64,000 bases of DNA from assembly GCF_026343295.1 (NCBI RefSeq), contig NZ_JAPELY010000001.1, positions 3,224,001-3,288,000 on the forward strand. Direction: 5' to 3'. The stretch comes from Streptomyces sp. NBC_00083. GTDB taxonomy: Bacteria > Actinomycetota > Actinomycetes > Streptomycetales > Streptomycetaceae. The notes under the pieces are model-generated. The model saw only the letters and a program-made list of their open reading frames with translations. It was not told the DNA's origin and searched no databases. Made by a program: the position numbers and the translations under genes. Positions 43,938 to 51,999 of this stretch are shown one piece after another; position 1 is the stretch's first letter; each line of letters starts with the position of its first letter.

Positions 43938-46841
43938 TCACGACGGTAGGCGGCCGGGCGGCGCCCACAGTCGGACGGCGTCCCGGTCGCGCAGCCGTCG
44001 CAGGAAGGTGAGGACACCTGCGGAGCCGGTGGCCCAGCCCATGTCGGAGCCCGTGAGTGTGTTGTCGGGGAACAGGGGGCGGCGTACGGTGCCGCCACTG
44101 CGGGCCAGGACGAGGGAGGCCACGTCCTCGGCCGCGTACCAGAACGATTCGTCGCCCGTCGCGAGCGCGGCGTCGACGAGCAGATCGCCGACGCCGGACA
44201 GGCCGCAGCACTGCGACACTGGACTCATCCGAGGAGCGATCCGGTGACACGTCCGGGCGCCCCGCAGGCCGACGGCCAGGAGCTCGGCGTCCTGTTCGCC
44301 CACGCCCGCTTCGATCAGGAGCGCCGCTATGCCCGTCAGGCCGCGGCACCAGGAACCGAAGCGTCGGCTGGCTTCGGGGCGCTCGGCGACGGCCAGCAGC
44401 TCCGTGAAGCGGGCTGCGAGGGTGTCGATGCCGGTGCACGCGGCTGCGCGGACGACCGGGTCGGCGGTCACCCGCTGCAGGGCGTACAGGAAGTGAGCGA
44501 CGCCCGCGGTGCCGTGGGCGAAACCGAGCTCGTACGCCGCGTCCGACGACGACGCCGGCCGTGAGGGCGCGATGCCCGGATCGGCCCGCGACGGCTCGTG
44601 GGCCGGATCGGCCGTGCGGGTCAGCAGGGCTGCGGCGCAGGCCGCCGCGGTGGCCAGGTGGCGGGCGGCGTCGATCCTGCGCCCGTCCGCTTCGGCCTGT
44701 GCCGCCAGGACGAGGTGGCCCGTGCCCGTACCCGCAGCCCCGCCGATCTGGTCGCCGGTCTCGTCGGGTGGGGGAGGGTGCGGGGGCGGAGCGCCGAGGG
44801 AAGGCACGGCCGAGCGTGTGACCGCGCCGAGGAATACGTCGATGCCGGTTCGGCCGATGTACAACGCTCCGTTCAGGCGCGGCAGTTCGGGATGGCGTGC
44901 GGTCTGCCGGGCCAGCTCGTCGACGGCCTGCGGTACGCCCGGCCGGTCCATGTGGTGGAGCAGTTCCAAACCCACGCCGGCCGCGCCCGCGTAGAGGGTG
45001 AGCGACGAGCCGGGATGGTGGGTGCCGGGCCTGACACACAGTCCGGGCGCCGCGGCCACGCTCGTGGCGACCGTGTGGCCGATCACCTCGTCGAGGAGGG
45101 CGGGCGAGAGGCGCGGCGGGGCCGGCCGTCGGCTCGTACCGGGGAGGGCGGGCAGCCCCGCCGTGAACCGCCGTGCGGTGAGGGTCCGTTCGGCCGCGTC
45201 GAGGCTCATCAGGCCGGCGATCAGCCGGCGTACGGGCCGCAGCGCGGGGCCCGGCGCCGCGGCGGCCAGACAGGCCAGGGTCCGGTCGCGGTTCACCGTG
45301 CGCTCGGGATCGATGACGACCGGGTCCATACCGGTGAGCGCGAAATGCAGGGTCGCGCCGAGCGCGTAGAGGTCGTCCGCCGGGTCGGGTTCGGCGTCGG
45401 GCCGGTACACCGGAAGGGAGTAGCCGCGCGTCGCGCCGGCCGGGCGGTGGTCGGCGAGGGCGCTGATGCCGAAGTCGACGACGCGGGCGCAGCCGTCGGG
45501 GCCGAGCACCACGTTGTGCGGTTTGAGGTCGCCGACCACCACCGCGCGGGCGTGGATCGCATCGAGAATCACCAGTAACTGCCGTGCCAGGGTGCTGACC
45601 TGGCGCGCCGCGTCATCGCCACGTGCCGCGTACGGGCCGTGATGCAGGACGTCGCGGCGCAGATCGACCGGCCCGCAGTCGCTCATGACCAGGTACTCGT
45701 CCTCGCCGTGGCGCAGGTGGTCGACGAGACGCGGTACGCCCTCGACGCCGCCGAGTGCCGCCAGCACTCGGTGCTCGTGGCGCAGCCGGCCGCGCGCGTC
45801 GACTCCCCGCGCGTCCTCGGCCATGTGCGCCCTGGCCTGTTTGACGACGACCGCGGCGCCGGTCACCGTGTCCACACCTCGCAGGACGTCCCCGCGGGGA
45901 GAGCGGGCGATGCCGGTGCTGATGCGGAACCGGCCGCCGACCAGAGGGGCGCTCGGCGTCCCGCCGGGGGCGGGCCGGCCGAACGGGTCCTCGGCCCAGG
46001 GCGGTTGGCGGTATCGCGCGCCCGCTCGGGCGGCGAAGGTCCGCCCGTCGGGGCCGGTCATGACGAGCGCGCTCCCCTCGGCCCCGGTCGCCCGGAAGGG
46101 GCCGTACCGGTAGTACACCGGCGAGCCGCTCCGCACGCGGCGGTCGCTGAGCACCCGGGGGCCGGTGCGGCCCGCCAGGGCGTCGGCCAGCTGGTGGGCG
46201 ATGACCACGAAGTCCTGGGCGCGCGGGTAGACGGTGACCGCCTTGCCGACCAGGCGCGGGTCCCGCTCGCCGCTGTTGAGGTCGCGCAGCACGCGTGGGC
46301 TGACCGCGAACTTGGCGTCGCAGGTGTGGCGCAGCAGGACCGGGACGACCAGGCGCAGCGTCTCGGCGAGTTCTTCGGCGCGGGTCGAGACGCGGAGCTT
46401 CCAGCCGTGCTCGCGCGGGGGCATGTCCGGGTCGAGGAGGTACAGCCACATCTCGTCTGCGGCGACCCGCCGTTGGGCTCCCGCGAGGAGCGCTTCGAGG
46501 TGCCGGCGCAGGAACGCCGCGTCATCGTCCCGGGAGCGGGAGCGGGGGCGATCGTCGGCGTGCGGGGCCTGTATGCCACCGGGCGGAGCCTGTGCGTCGC
46601 CGGGCCGCGCCTCGTGGCTGCGGTCGTGCTGCGGCCCGTGGATGCCGCTGGGCCGCGGCGGAGCGGGTATGGCATCGCGCCGCGGGGCTTCGACGTCATC
46701 GCCGCGCGGATCAGGAGCACTGCTGTGTCGCGGATTCGGGGCGTCGTCGTGTCGCGGCGGAGCGTCTGTGGCGTCGCGCCGCGGGACTTGGATGTCGTCG
46801 CCCCGCTCATCCAGTGGGTCGTCGTGCCGGGCCGGGTGCAT
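43938..46841 (-). CDS. Class IV lanthipeptide synthetase (LanL-type) with CCG zinc motif
   Basis: The protein has 967 residues. After a disordered N-terminal region of about 105 residues come a lyase-like domain, a Ser/Thr kinase domain (VVKQAR, VVGDLKPHNVVL, VDFGISAL) and a LanC-like cyclase. The cyclase has SWCRG and QCCGLSG, giving three Cys at the zinc site; His is replaced by Cys as in CCG-type LanM enzymes such as ProcM. It would phosphorylate, eliminate and cyclise Thr/Cys in the precursor encoded just upstream. GGGAG precedes ATG 46841. The zinc Cys residues separate it from class III enzymes. No dedicated transporter gene is adjacent. Confidence 0.88.
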   Translation of the reverse strand: MHPARHDDPLDERGDDIQVPRRDATDAPPRHDDAPNPRHSSAPDPRGDDVEAPRRDAIPAPPRPSGIHGPQHDRSHEARPGDAQAPPGGIQAPHADDRPRSRSRDDDAAFLRRHLEALLAGAQRRVAADEMWLYLLDPDMPPREHGWKLRVSTRAEELAETLRLVVPVLLRHTCDAKFAVSPRVLRDLNSGERDPRLVGKAVTVYPRAQDFVVIAHQLADALAGRTGPRVLSDRRVRSGSPVYYRYGPFRATGAEGSALVMTGPDGRTFAARAGARYRQPPWAEDPFGRPAPGGTPSAPLVGGRFRISTGIARSPRGDVLRGVDTVTGAAVVVKQARAHMAEDARGVDARGRLRHEHRVLAALGGVEGVPRLVDHLRHGEDEYLVMSDCGPVDLRRDVLHHGPYAARGDDAARQVSTLARQLLVILDAIHARAVVVGDLKPHNVVLGPDGCARVVDFGISALADHRPAGATRGYSLPVYRPDAEPDPADDLYALGATLHFALTGMDPVVIDPERTVNRDRTLACLAAAAPGPALRPVRRLIAGLMSLDAAERTLTARRFTAGLPALPGTSRRPAPPRLSPALLDEVIGHTVATSVAAAPGLCVRPGTHHPGSSLTLYAGAAGVGLELLHHMDRPGVPQAVDELARQTARHPELPRLNGALYIGRTGIDVFLGAVTRSAVPSLGAPPPHPPPPDETGDQIGGAAGTGTGHLVLAAQAEADGRRIDAARHLATAAACAAALLTRTADPAHEPSRADPGIAPSRPASSSDAAYELGFAHGTAGVAHFLYALQRVTADPVVRAAACTGIDTLAARFTELLAVAERPEASRRFGSWCRGLTGIAALLIEAGVGEQDAELLAVGLRGARTCHRIAPRMSPVSQCCGLSGVGDLLVDAALATGDESFWYAAEDVASLVLARSGGTVRRPLFPDNTLTGSDMGWATGSAGVLTFLRRLRDRDAVRLWAPPGRLPS

Positions 46842-46928
46842 GTGTCTCCCTTCCCCGCTGTCCATTTGTGTGTCCCCGGGGGCTCTGGGGCGCCGGTCCC
46901 CGGTCCTGTGCGCCGGCCGCCTGCGGGC

Positions 46929-46956
46929 GCGGCCCCGGCCGGTGGGCCGGGGCCGC
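46929..46956 (-). terminator. Attenuator hairpin between precursor and synthetase genes
   Basis: GCGGCCCCGGCC and GGCCGGGGCCGC form a perfect 12-base stem with loop GGTG, 17 bases after the precursor stop on the - strand. Such a hairpin commonly keeps precursor transcripts more abundant than synthetase transcripts. Confidence 0.7.
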
Positions 46957-46972
46957 TGTGGTCGGGCCAGCC

Positions 46973-47128
46973 TCAGTCGCAGGCGACTCTGGTGGTGGCC
47001 GTGGGCCACGGGTCGGCCAGACAGGCCTCGACGCGACGGCCCGGGTCCACGTCGTCCTCGAACTCGATGAGCTGCTCCTCCAAGTCGAGCGGACCCGCCT
47101 CGCGAATCTGGAGTTCCATGGGGCTCAT
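46973..47128 (-). CDS. Class IV lanthipeptide precursor peptide
   Basis: The gene encodes 51 residues, with AAGGA six bases before ATG 47128. The acidic helical leader (LDLEEQLIEFEDD) resembles class III/IV leaders. The core probably starts after GRR and reads VEACLADPWPTATTRVACD, with Cys36 and Cys50 and Thr43, Thr45 and Thr46. At most two (methyl)lanthionine rings can form. It directly precedes the LanL gene on the same strand, separated by a hairpin. The leader cleavage site is a guess. Confidence 0.85.
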   Translation of the reverse strand: MSPMELQIREAGPLDLEEQLIEFEDDVDPGRRVEACLADPWPTATTRVACD

Positions 47129-47471
47129 AGCGATCCTTCCTGCGTCTGCCAGTGAATGAACAGGTGGTCTCGTCCTGAATCCGTGCATGGCGTGGCGCAC
47201 CGGACGGCGGCATATGCGCAAGCGGTCGCCCGGCAGGAGTCACTACACCGGAGTCGCGGCCAGAACAGAAGCCCGTGGGCGAGAAAGCCGGCAGGAAATT
47301 CCGCGGGCCCCGGCGCGGCGGGTGCCGCGGCGGGAGCATCCGTCCGAAGCCCGCTGAACCCGGCTGAATCCGGAGTGATGCCCGGCTGAAACCCGCACCG
47401 CGCATTGTCTGCAACACGACGCGGCGAACAAGTCGCACGCCGTCAACGACAACGAGACGCAGGAGCCAGTC
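47129..47471. promoter_or_regulatory. Divergent promoter region with conserved DUF4097 box
   Basis: These 343 bases separate the lanthipeptide precursor from DUF4097 paralogue 2. At 47375-47395 is the 21-base block GTGATGCCC-x-GCTGAAACCCG, almost identical to 19169-19189. Related GCTGAA-CC repeats precede it. I see no gene here. Confidence 0.55.
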
Positions 47472-48191
47472 ATGCAGAAGTCCACCACCGCAGCCACCTC
47501 CCCCTCGATCGCAACCTCCACCTCCACCTTCGCCGCCACCGCCGGCCCCGTCACCGCCGTCCTCGACATCCCGGCCGGCCGGGTTCTGGTGACCGCCGCC
47601 GAGCAGTCCGTCGTCACCGTCGAGGTCAAGCCCGCCGACGCCTCCAAGGCACGCGATGTGAGGGCTGCGGCGCAGACCACGGCCGTCTTCACGGACGGCG
47701 TCCTGCGGGTCGAAACCCCGGTCAAGAACCAGTACTTCGGTGCCTCGGGCGCACTGGAGGTGTCCGTGCAGCTCCCGGCGGGTTCGGGGATCGTGGCGAA
47801 GGCGGGTGCGGCCGAGTTCCGTACGGCGGGCCCCCTCGGCGACGTCACCTTCGACGGGGCGCACGGCACTGTGCACATCGACGAGGCCGCGACGCTGCGG
47901 CTGAACGTGCACGCCGGGGACGTACGGGTCGGCCGCCTCGTCGGCGACGGTGTGATCACCGTGTCGGCGGGTGACATCCACATCGACGAGGCCGCACGGG
48001 GCGCGGTCACCCTGCACACCGGGTACGGGGCGATCACGGTCGGCGCGGCGCACGGTGCCTCGGCGACACTGGACGCGGGCACGTCCTACGGCCGGGTCAG
48101 CAACGCGCTGAGCAACACCGAGGGTGCCGCGGCCGCACTCAACATCCACGCGACGACGGCGTACGGCGACATCACCGCCCGCAGCCTGTGA
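47472..48191 (+). CDS. DUF4097-family beta-repeat protein (paralogue 2)
   Basis: The protein has 239 residues and is a clear paralogue of the product at 19258: VTFDGAHGTVHIDEA, VGRLVGDGVITVSAGDIHIDEAARG and the end ALNIHATTAYGDITARSL align along the length. The N-terminus has about 15 extra Thr/Ala/Ser residues. GCAGGAG precedes the ATG. It is divergent from the lanthipeptide precursor; whether it is functionally linked to it is unknown. The 3' end runs into a 15-base tandem repeat that includes the stop codon. Confidence 0.85.
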   Translation: MQKSTTAATSPSIATSTSTFAATAGPVTAVLDIPAGRVLVTAAEQSVVTVEVKPADASKARDVRAAAQTTAVFTDGVLRVETPVKNQYFGASGALEVSVQLPAGSGIVAKAGAAEFRTAGPLGDVTFDGAHGTVHIDEAATLRLNVHAGDVRVGRLVGDGVITVSAGDIHIDEAARGAVTLHTGYGAITVGAAHGASATLDAGTSYGRVSNALSNTEGAAAALNIHATTAYGDITARSL

Positions 48192-48255
48192 GACCGCAGC
48201 CTGTGAGACCGCAGCCTGTGAGACCGCAGCCTGTGAGACCGCAGCTTGTGAGCCC
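48181..48255. repeat. 15-base tandem repeat carrying stop codons
   Basis: Four perfect copies of GCAGCCTGTGAGACC run from 48181 to 48240, then a degraded copy to 48255. The first copy contains the last codons and stop of the DUF4097 gene, so the array looks like duplication of the gene end. The unit is 15 bases, so each copy keeps TGA in the same frame. Confidence 0.88.
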
Positions 48256-48351
48256 CCAGTCCGTGATCCTCGCAGCCGGTCAGGGTGTGGGCGGTGAGGG
48301 CAGGGGTCCGGCACCGGCGACGGGGTTCGCCGGCCGTGGGAGTCTGGGGGC

Positions 48352-48813
48352 ATGGACACGTTCAAGAGCCGACTCCACGCCGCTTCGGAGTGGTGCTCCG
48401 CCGCCATCGACGAGTCCCAGGAGGGGCGTTGGGTCCGAGACGCCGTGGAGCGTCAGGTGATGCGCGACATCAGGTGCGCCACCAACCCCCTGCACGGCGG
48501 GCGGACGGCCCCGTTCAGCGATGATCCGGGCCGGGTGCGCGTCGGGCGCATCGCGAACTGGGCCGGTGTCCTGCGGCTGGCCGCCCGCGCCGGCGACTGG
48601 GTGCTCCGGCCCGTCGCGGGACGCCGCCCGCCACGTCCCGCCGGCATGGCCGAGCTGCTGTCCGGCATCTACGCGGTCGGGGAGCAGGGCGAGATCTGGA
48701 TGAAGCGGTGTCTGGCGGGGGAGATGCCGCCGCAGGCGGAGCTCGCCAAGGCCGAGTGCTTCCTGTCCGGCCCGGGATCGATCGAGGACCTGGAGCTCTT
48801 CTTCTACGACTGA
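48352..48813 (+). CDS. Hypothetical protein
   Basis: The protein has 153 residues from ATG 48352. It is helical, rich in Arg and Trp and ends SIEDLELFFYD. No membrane segment or motif is recognised. It lies between the DUF4097 gene and the convergent deoxynucleoside kinase gene. Confidence 0.6.
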   Translation: MDTFKSRLHAASEWCSAAIDESQEGRWVRDAVERQVMRDIRCATNPLHGGRTAPFSDDPGRVRVGRIANWAGVLRLAARAGDWVLRPVAGRRPPRPAGMAELLSGIYAVGEQGEIWMKRCLAGEMPPQAELAKAECFLSGPGSIEDLELFFYD

Positions 48814-48985
48814 CGCGACACCCGGTCGATGCGCCGGGCCGGGGCGGCTGCCGCCCCCGGGGGATGGGGAGGGCAGCCGGCGGGACCGCTTCCGAGGTCG
48901 GTATCCAAGGGGACCGCTTGCGAGGTCGGCATCCGAGGGGGCCGGCTTCGGCACCGGCGCAGGCCCCGTACCGCTACCGCCCCGC

Positions 48986-49648
48986 TCAGGCTCGGTGCGT
49001 GCCTGCCGCCAACGCGTTCTTGACCTCCTGTGCCACGCGGGCCGCGTCCGCGGGATTCCCCACGACATCGGTGTTGTTCATGTCGATCACGAGGACGTCG
49101 CTGGCCGAGTAGTGCTTGTGCACCCAGTCGTCATAGCCCGACCACAGGGTCCGGTAGTACTCGACGAGGGCCTCGTCCTGCTCGAAGTCTCGGCCGCGCA
49201 GCCCGATCCGGTGCAGCACCGTCTCGAAGTCGGCCGAGAGGTAGACCATGAGGTCGGGGGCCTTGCGGTAGGGGAGTTCGTCGATCTCGCGCATCATCTC
49301 GCCGAGCAGCCCCTCGTACACCTGCATTTCCAGGGTGCTGATCCGGCCCAGATCGTGGTTGACCTTCGCGAAGTACCAGTCCTCGTAGATGGACCGGTCG
49401 AGGACGTTGTTGCCCTCCTTGTACGCCTGCTTGATCGAGGCGAAGCGCGTCTGGAGGAAGTAGAGCTGGAGCAGGAAGGGGTAGCGCTTGGCCTGGATCT
49501 CTTCGGGGCTCGCCGTGTAGAAGAGCGGCAGGATCGGGTTGTCGTCCACGCTCTCGTAGAAGACGTCGCTGCCCAGCTCCTTGGCGAGCAGTTCGGCCAC
49601 GCTCGTCTTGCCGATCCCGATCATGCCTCCGACGCAGATCACCGGCAT
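48986..49648 (-). CDS. Deoxynucleoside kinase
   Basis: The product from ATG 49648 has 220 residues. The P-loop GGMIGIGKTS is at residues 7-16, the ERS-like motif is DRSIYED and the lid region has RIGLRGRDFEQDE. The family phosphorylates deoxynucleosides for salvage. ATG 49696 would add 16 residues that overlap the upstream hairpin; homologues I recall begin near MPVICVGG, so 49648 is preferred. Confidence 0.87.
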   Translation of the reverse strand: MPVICVGGMIGIGKTSVAELLAKELGSDVFYESVDDNPILPLFYTASPEEIQAKRYPFLLQLYFLQTRFASIKQAYKEGNNVLDRSIYEDWYFAKVNHDLGRISTLEMQVYEGLLGEMMREIDELPYRKAPDLMVYLSADFETVLHRIGLRGRDFEQDEALVEYYRTLWSGYDDWVHKHYSASDVLVIDMNNTDVVGNPADAARVAQEVKNALAAGTHRA

Positions 49649-49674
49649 ACCTCGCTTCTCCCTGGGGGTCTTCT

Positions 49675-49704
49675 GTGCCTGGGTGGGCCGGGCCACCCAG
49701 GCAC
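49675..49704. promoter_or_regulatory. Hairpin upstream of the deoxynucleoside kinase start
   Basis: GTGCCTGGGTGG (49675-49686) and CCACCCAGGCAC (49693-49704) form a perfect 12-base stem with a 6-base loop, 26 bases before the start codon. It could affect translation or mark an upstream terminator. Confidence 0.45.
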
Positions 49705-50165
49705 CGAGGCACCTGTCTGTCGGTGGAGTCTCGGTTCCCCAAGGTTGTCGTGATCGGCGTCACGCGGTCCCGGTCCGGACCAGGGCCGCGGAACCGGTCG
49801 CCGTCGCGGCGCCGCCCCCGGCCGCGCCCCACAGGCCCGTGCCACGAGTACCGCGCGCAACGACGAGCCACCGTGCCGCGGCCGCCATGAAGCATAGATG
49901 ACGACGCGGCCACCGTCCCCGGCCGGAGCACGTGGCACCTGGCGACGCTGCCGTCCCCGTACATGCCGACGTCGCAAGGGCGGTCCTCCGCCGGTTGGGC
50001 CGGTCGGCCTCGTGGCCGTGGGGGCGCCTGCGGAACGTGGAAAGAAACGTGGGCGGATGTGTCGATCCGGGACCCCCGCGTTCGACGCCAGGGCAGGGGC
50101 ACGGTCTCCAGGCCGTGGCTCCGGCCGACACCGCAGGCCACCCGCCGACTCGACGAGGAGACGAC
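49705..50165. other. Intergenic region between divergent kinase and reductase genes
   Basis: About 460 bases separate the hairpin from the reductase start. No gene is supported: the open frames are Arg/Pro-rich shadows without ribosome sites. No repeat or clear promoter was recognised. Confidence 0.45.
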
Positions 50166-50732
50166 ATGAAGATCCGCGCCCGTATGAGCATGAGCGCCGA
50201 CGGCTACGTGACCACCCCCAGCGGATGGCCGGCGCTCACCGCCGACCCCGCGTTCGTCTCCGGTCACAGCCACGGCATCCAGGAGTTCCTCGCCGGGTGC
50301 GAGGCCGCGCTCATGGGCCGCACCACCTTCGAGCCCGCCCTCACCAACGACCGCTGGCCGTGGCCGAACCTCGAGGTGTTCGTGCTAGCGTCCCACCGCC
50401 CGGCCGGAGCCCCCGACCACGTCGTCACCGACAGCGACCCGGCGCGCCTCTTGGAGAAGCTCCGCGCGGCCAACCGAGGAGGCGACGTCCACCTGATCGG
50501 CGGGCCGAAGACGATCGGCGCGTTCCACGCGATCGGCGCACTCGACACCCTGGAGCTGGTTGTGCTGCCCCTGCTGTTCGGCGGCGGCACGCAGCTGACG
50601 CCCGCGCTCGACCCCGGCACCGGGCTGACCTTCGAGAGCCAGCGGGCCCTGCCGGGTGGTTCGGTGGAAATCGTCTACGCGTGCCGGGGGACCCGCGACG
50701 CGCTGCCGCACAAGCCTGCCGGCCAGCAGTGA
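50166..50732 (+). CDS. RibD C-terminal/dihydrofolate reductase-like protein
   Basis: The protein has 188 residues. MSMSADGYVTTPSGWPALT, ALMGRTTFEP and DVHLIGGPKTIGAFHAIGALDTLELVVLPLLFGGGTQL match the RibD_C reductase family, which uses NADPH on pterin- or pyrimidine-like substrates. GAGGAG precedes the ATG. The true substrate in stand-alone members is generally unknown. Confidence 0.87.
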   Translation: MKIRARMSMSADGYVTTPSGWPALTADPAFVSGHSHGIQEFLAGCEAALMGRTTFEPALTNDRWPWPNLEVFVLASHRPAGAPDHVVTDSDPARLLEKLRAANRGGDVHLIGGPKTIGAFHAIGALDTLELVVLPLLFGGGTQLTPALDPGTGLTFESQRALPGGSVEIVYACRGTRDALPHKPAGQQ

Positions 50733-50862
50733 ATCCGTAGCGCACGCACACAACTCCCCTGGGCGCAACGGCGCGTGGAGGAGCGTGCGTGCGCGCACAG
50801 GGCGTTTGCCGGTGCGTCGGGTGGTCTTCCGCGCTCCCTGGCCGAATCTGTTCCGGCGGGTC

Positions 50863-51924
50863 ATGGTGTGCGGGGAAATCGCACGGCTTCCGGGAGGGGC
50901 GGTGGGCGGGGTGGGGGCAGGGGACGAGGTCCGCTTCGACGGTCAGGTCGCGGTGGTGACGGGTGCCGGCCGGGGGCTGGGCCGGGAGTACGCCCTGCTG
51001 CTCGCTGCGCGAGGCGCACGCGTGGCCGTCAACGACGTGGGGACGGGGATCGACGGGCGCGGCGCGTCACCGTCGCCCGCGCACGAGGTCGCCGAGGAGA
51101 TACGGCGCCTCGGGGGAGAGGCCGTGGCGGACGTCCATGACATCTCGACCCCCGACGGCGCCCGCGCGCTGACGAGAGGGGCGATGGAGCGGTGGGGGCG
51201 ACTGGACATCCTGGTCAACAACGCCGGAATCTCCATCCTGCGACCCCTGGGAGAGCTCCAGGACGAGGAGTGCGGACGTGTGCTCAGCACACATGTGGGC
51301 GGCACACTGAACATGCTTCGGGCCGTGTGGCCCCACATGGTCGGGGCCCGGTACGGGCGCATCGTCAACACATGTTCCGATGCCCTGTTCGGCGACACCG
51401 GGCTCAGTGTGTACGCCGCGGGCAAGGGCGCCGTGCTGGGCCTGACCACGTCGCTCGCGGCCGAGGGCGCCGCGCACGGCATCAAGGTCAACGCGGTGGT
51501 GCCGATCGCCGCCACCCGGATGTCCCTCGAAGCGCTCGACGACGACGCGCCGACGGCCACCGTGCTCACCGACCTCTTCCCCGCCCGGCGCGTGGCGTCC
51601 GTAGTGGCGCTCCTGGCCCATGAGTCGGTGCCCTGCACCGGGGAGCTCCTGCACGCCGCTGGCCGCCGCATCGCCCGGATCTTCCTGGGCGCGACCGACG
51701 GGGTGGTGTGGGAGGGCGAACCCACACCGGAATCGATCCGGGATCACCTTCCCGCCATCCGCAGCACCGAAGCCTTCCGCACCCCGGGCAGCGTCAGTGT
51801 GTCCATGGCCTACTCCTTCGCACGGCTGGGTGTGGGCGGAGGCACCGAGCCCCTCGCGCTCGACCTCAAGTCGCCCGCCGTCGACAAGCAGCAGGGCCCA
51901 GGCTCAGGCCTCGCCGACGCCTGA
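50863..51924 (+). CDS. Short-chain dehydrogenase/reductase
   Basis: The protein has 353 residues if ATG 50863 is the start; GTG 50911 is an alternative with a GGGAGGGG site 11 bases upstream. The nucleotide motif TGAGRGLG, NNAG and the active-site pattern YAAGK are present. The length exceeds the usual 250 residues because of a C-terminal extension of about 80 residues. The terpene synthase gene starts 75 bases downstream on the same strand, so oxidation of a terpene alcohol is a reasonable inference. Confidence 0.82.
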   Translation: MVCGEIARLPGGAVGGVGAGDEVRFDGQVAVVTGAGRGLGREYALLLAARGARVAVNDVGTGIDGRGASPSPAHEVAEEIRRLGGEAVADVHDISTPDGARALTRGAMERWGRLDILVNNAGISILRPLGELQDEECGRVLSTHVGGTLNMLRAVWPHMVGARYGRIVNTCSDALFGDTGLSVYAAGKGAVLGLTTSLAAEGAAHGIKVNAVVPIAATRMSLEALDDDAPTATVLTDLFPARRVASVVALLAHESVPCTGELLHAAGRRIARIFLGATDGVVWEGEPTPESIRDHLPAIRSTEAFRTPGSVSVSMAYSFARLGVGGGTEPLALDLKSPAVDKQQGPGSGLADA

Positions 51925-51999
51925 GCGACACACCGGCGGCCGGTCATCGGCCTCCCCACGGCCGCACCGTACCCGCCATCCGCGCACCCGGGAGGACCC

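Noticed and set aside
46841..47128. Treating the lanthipeptide locus as class III
   Set aside because: The cyclase keeps Cys zinc ligands (WCRG, CCG), which class III enzymes lack.
43938..48407. A 1489-residue frame extending the LanL gene upstream
   Set aside because: The extension is antisense to DUF4097 and overlaps the lanthipeptide precursor in another frame; ATG 46841 has a proper ribosome site.
48188..48460. A 90-residue + frame beginning RPQPVRPQPV
   Set aside because: It is an out-of-frame reading of the 15-base repeat, without a ribosome site or homology.
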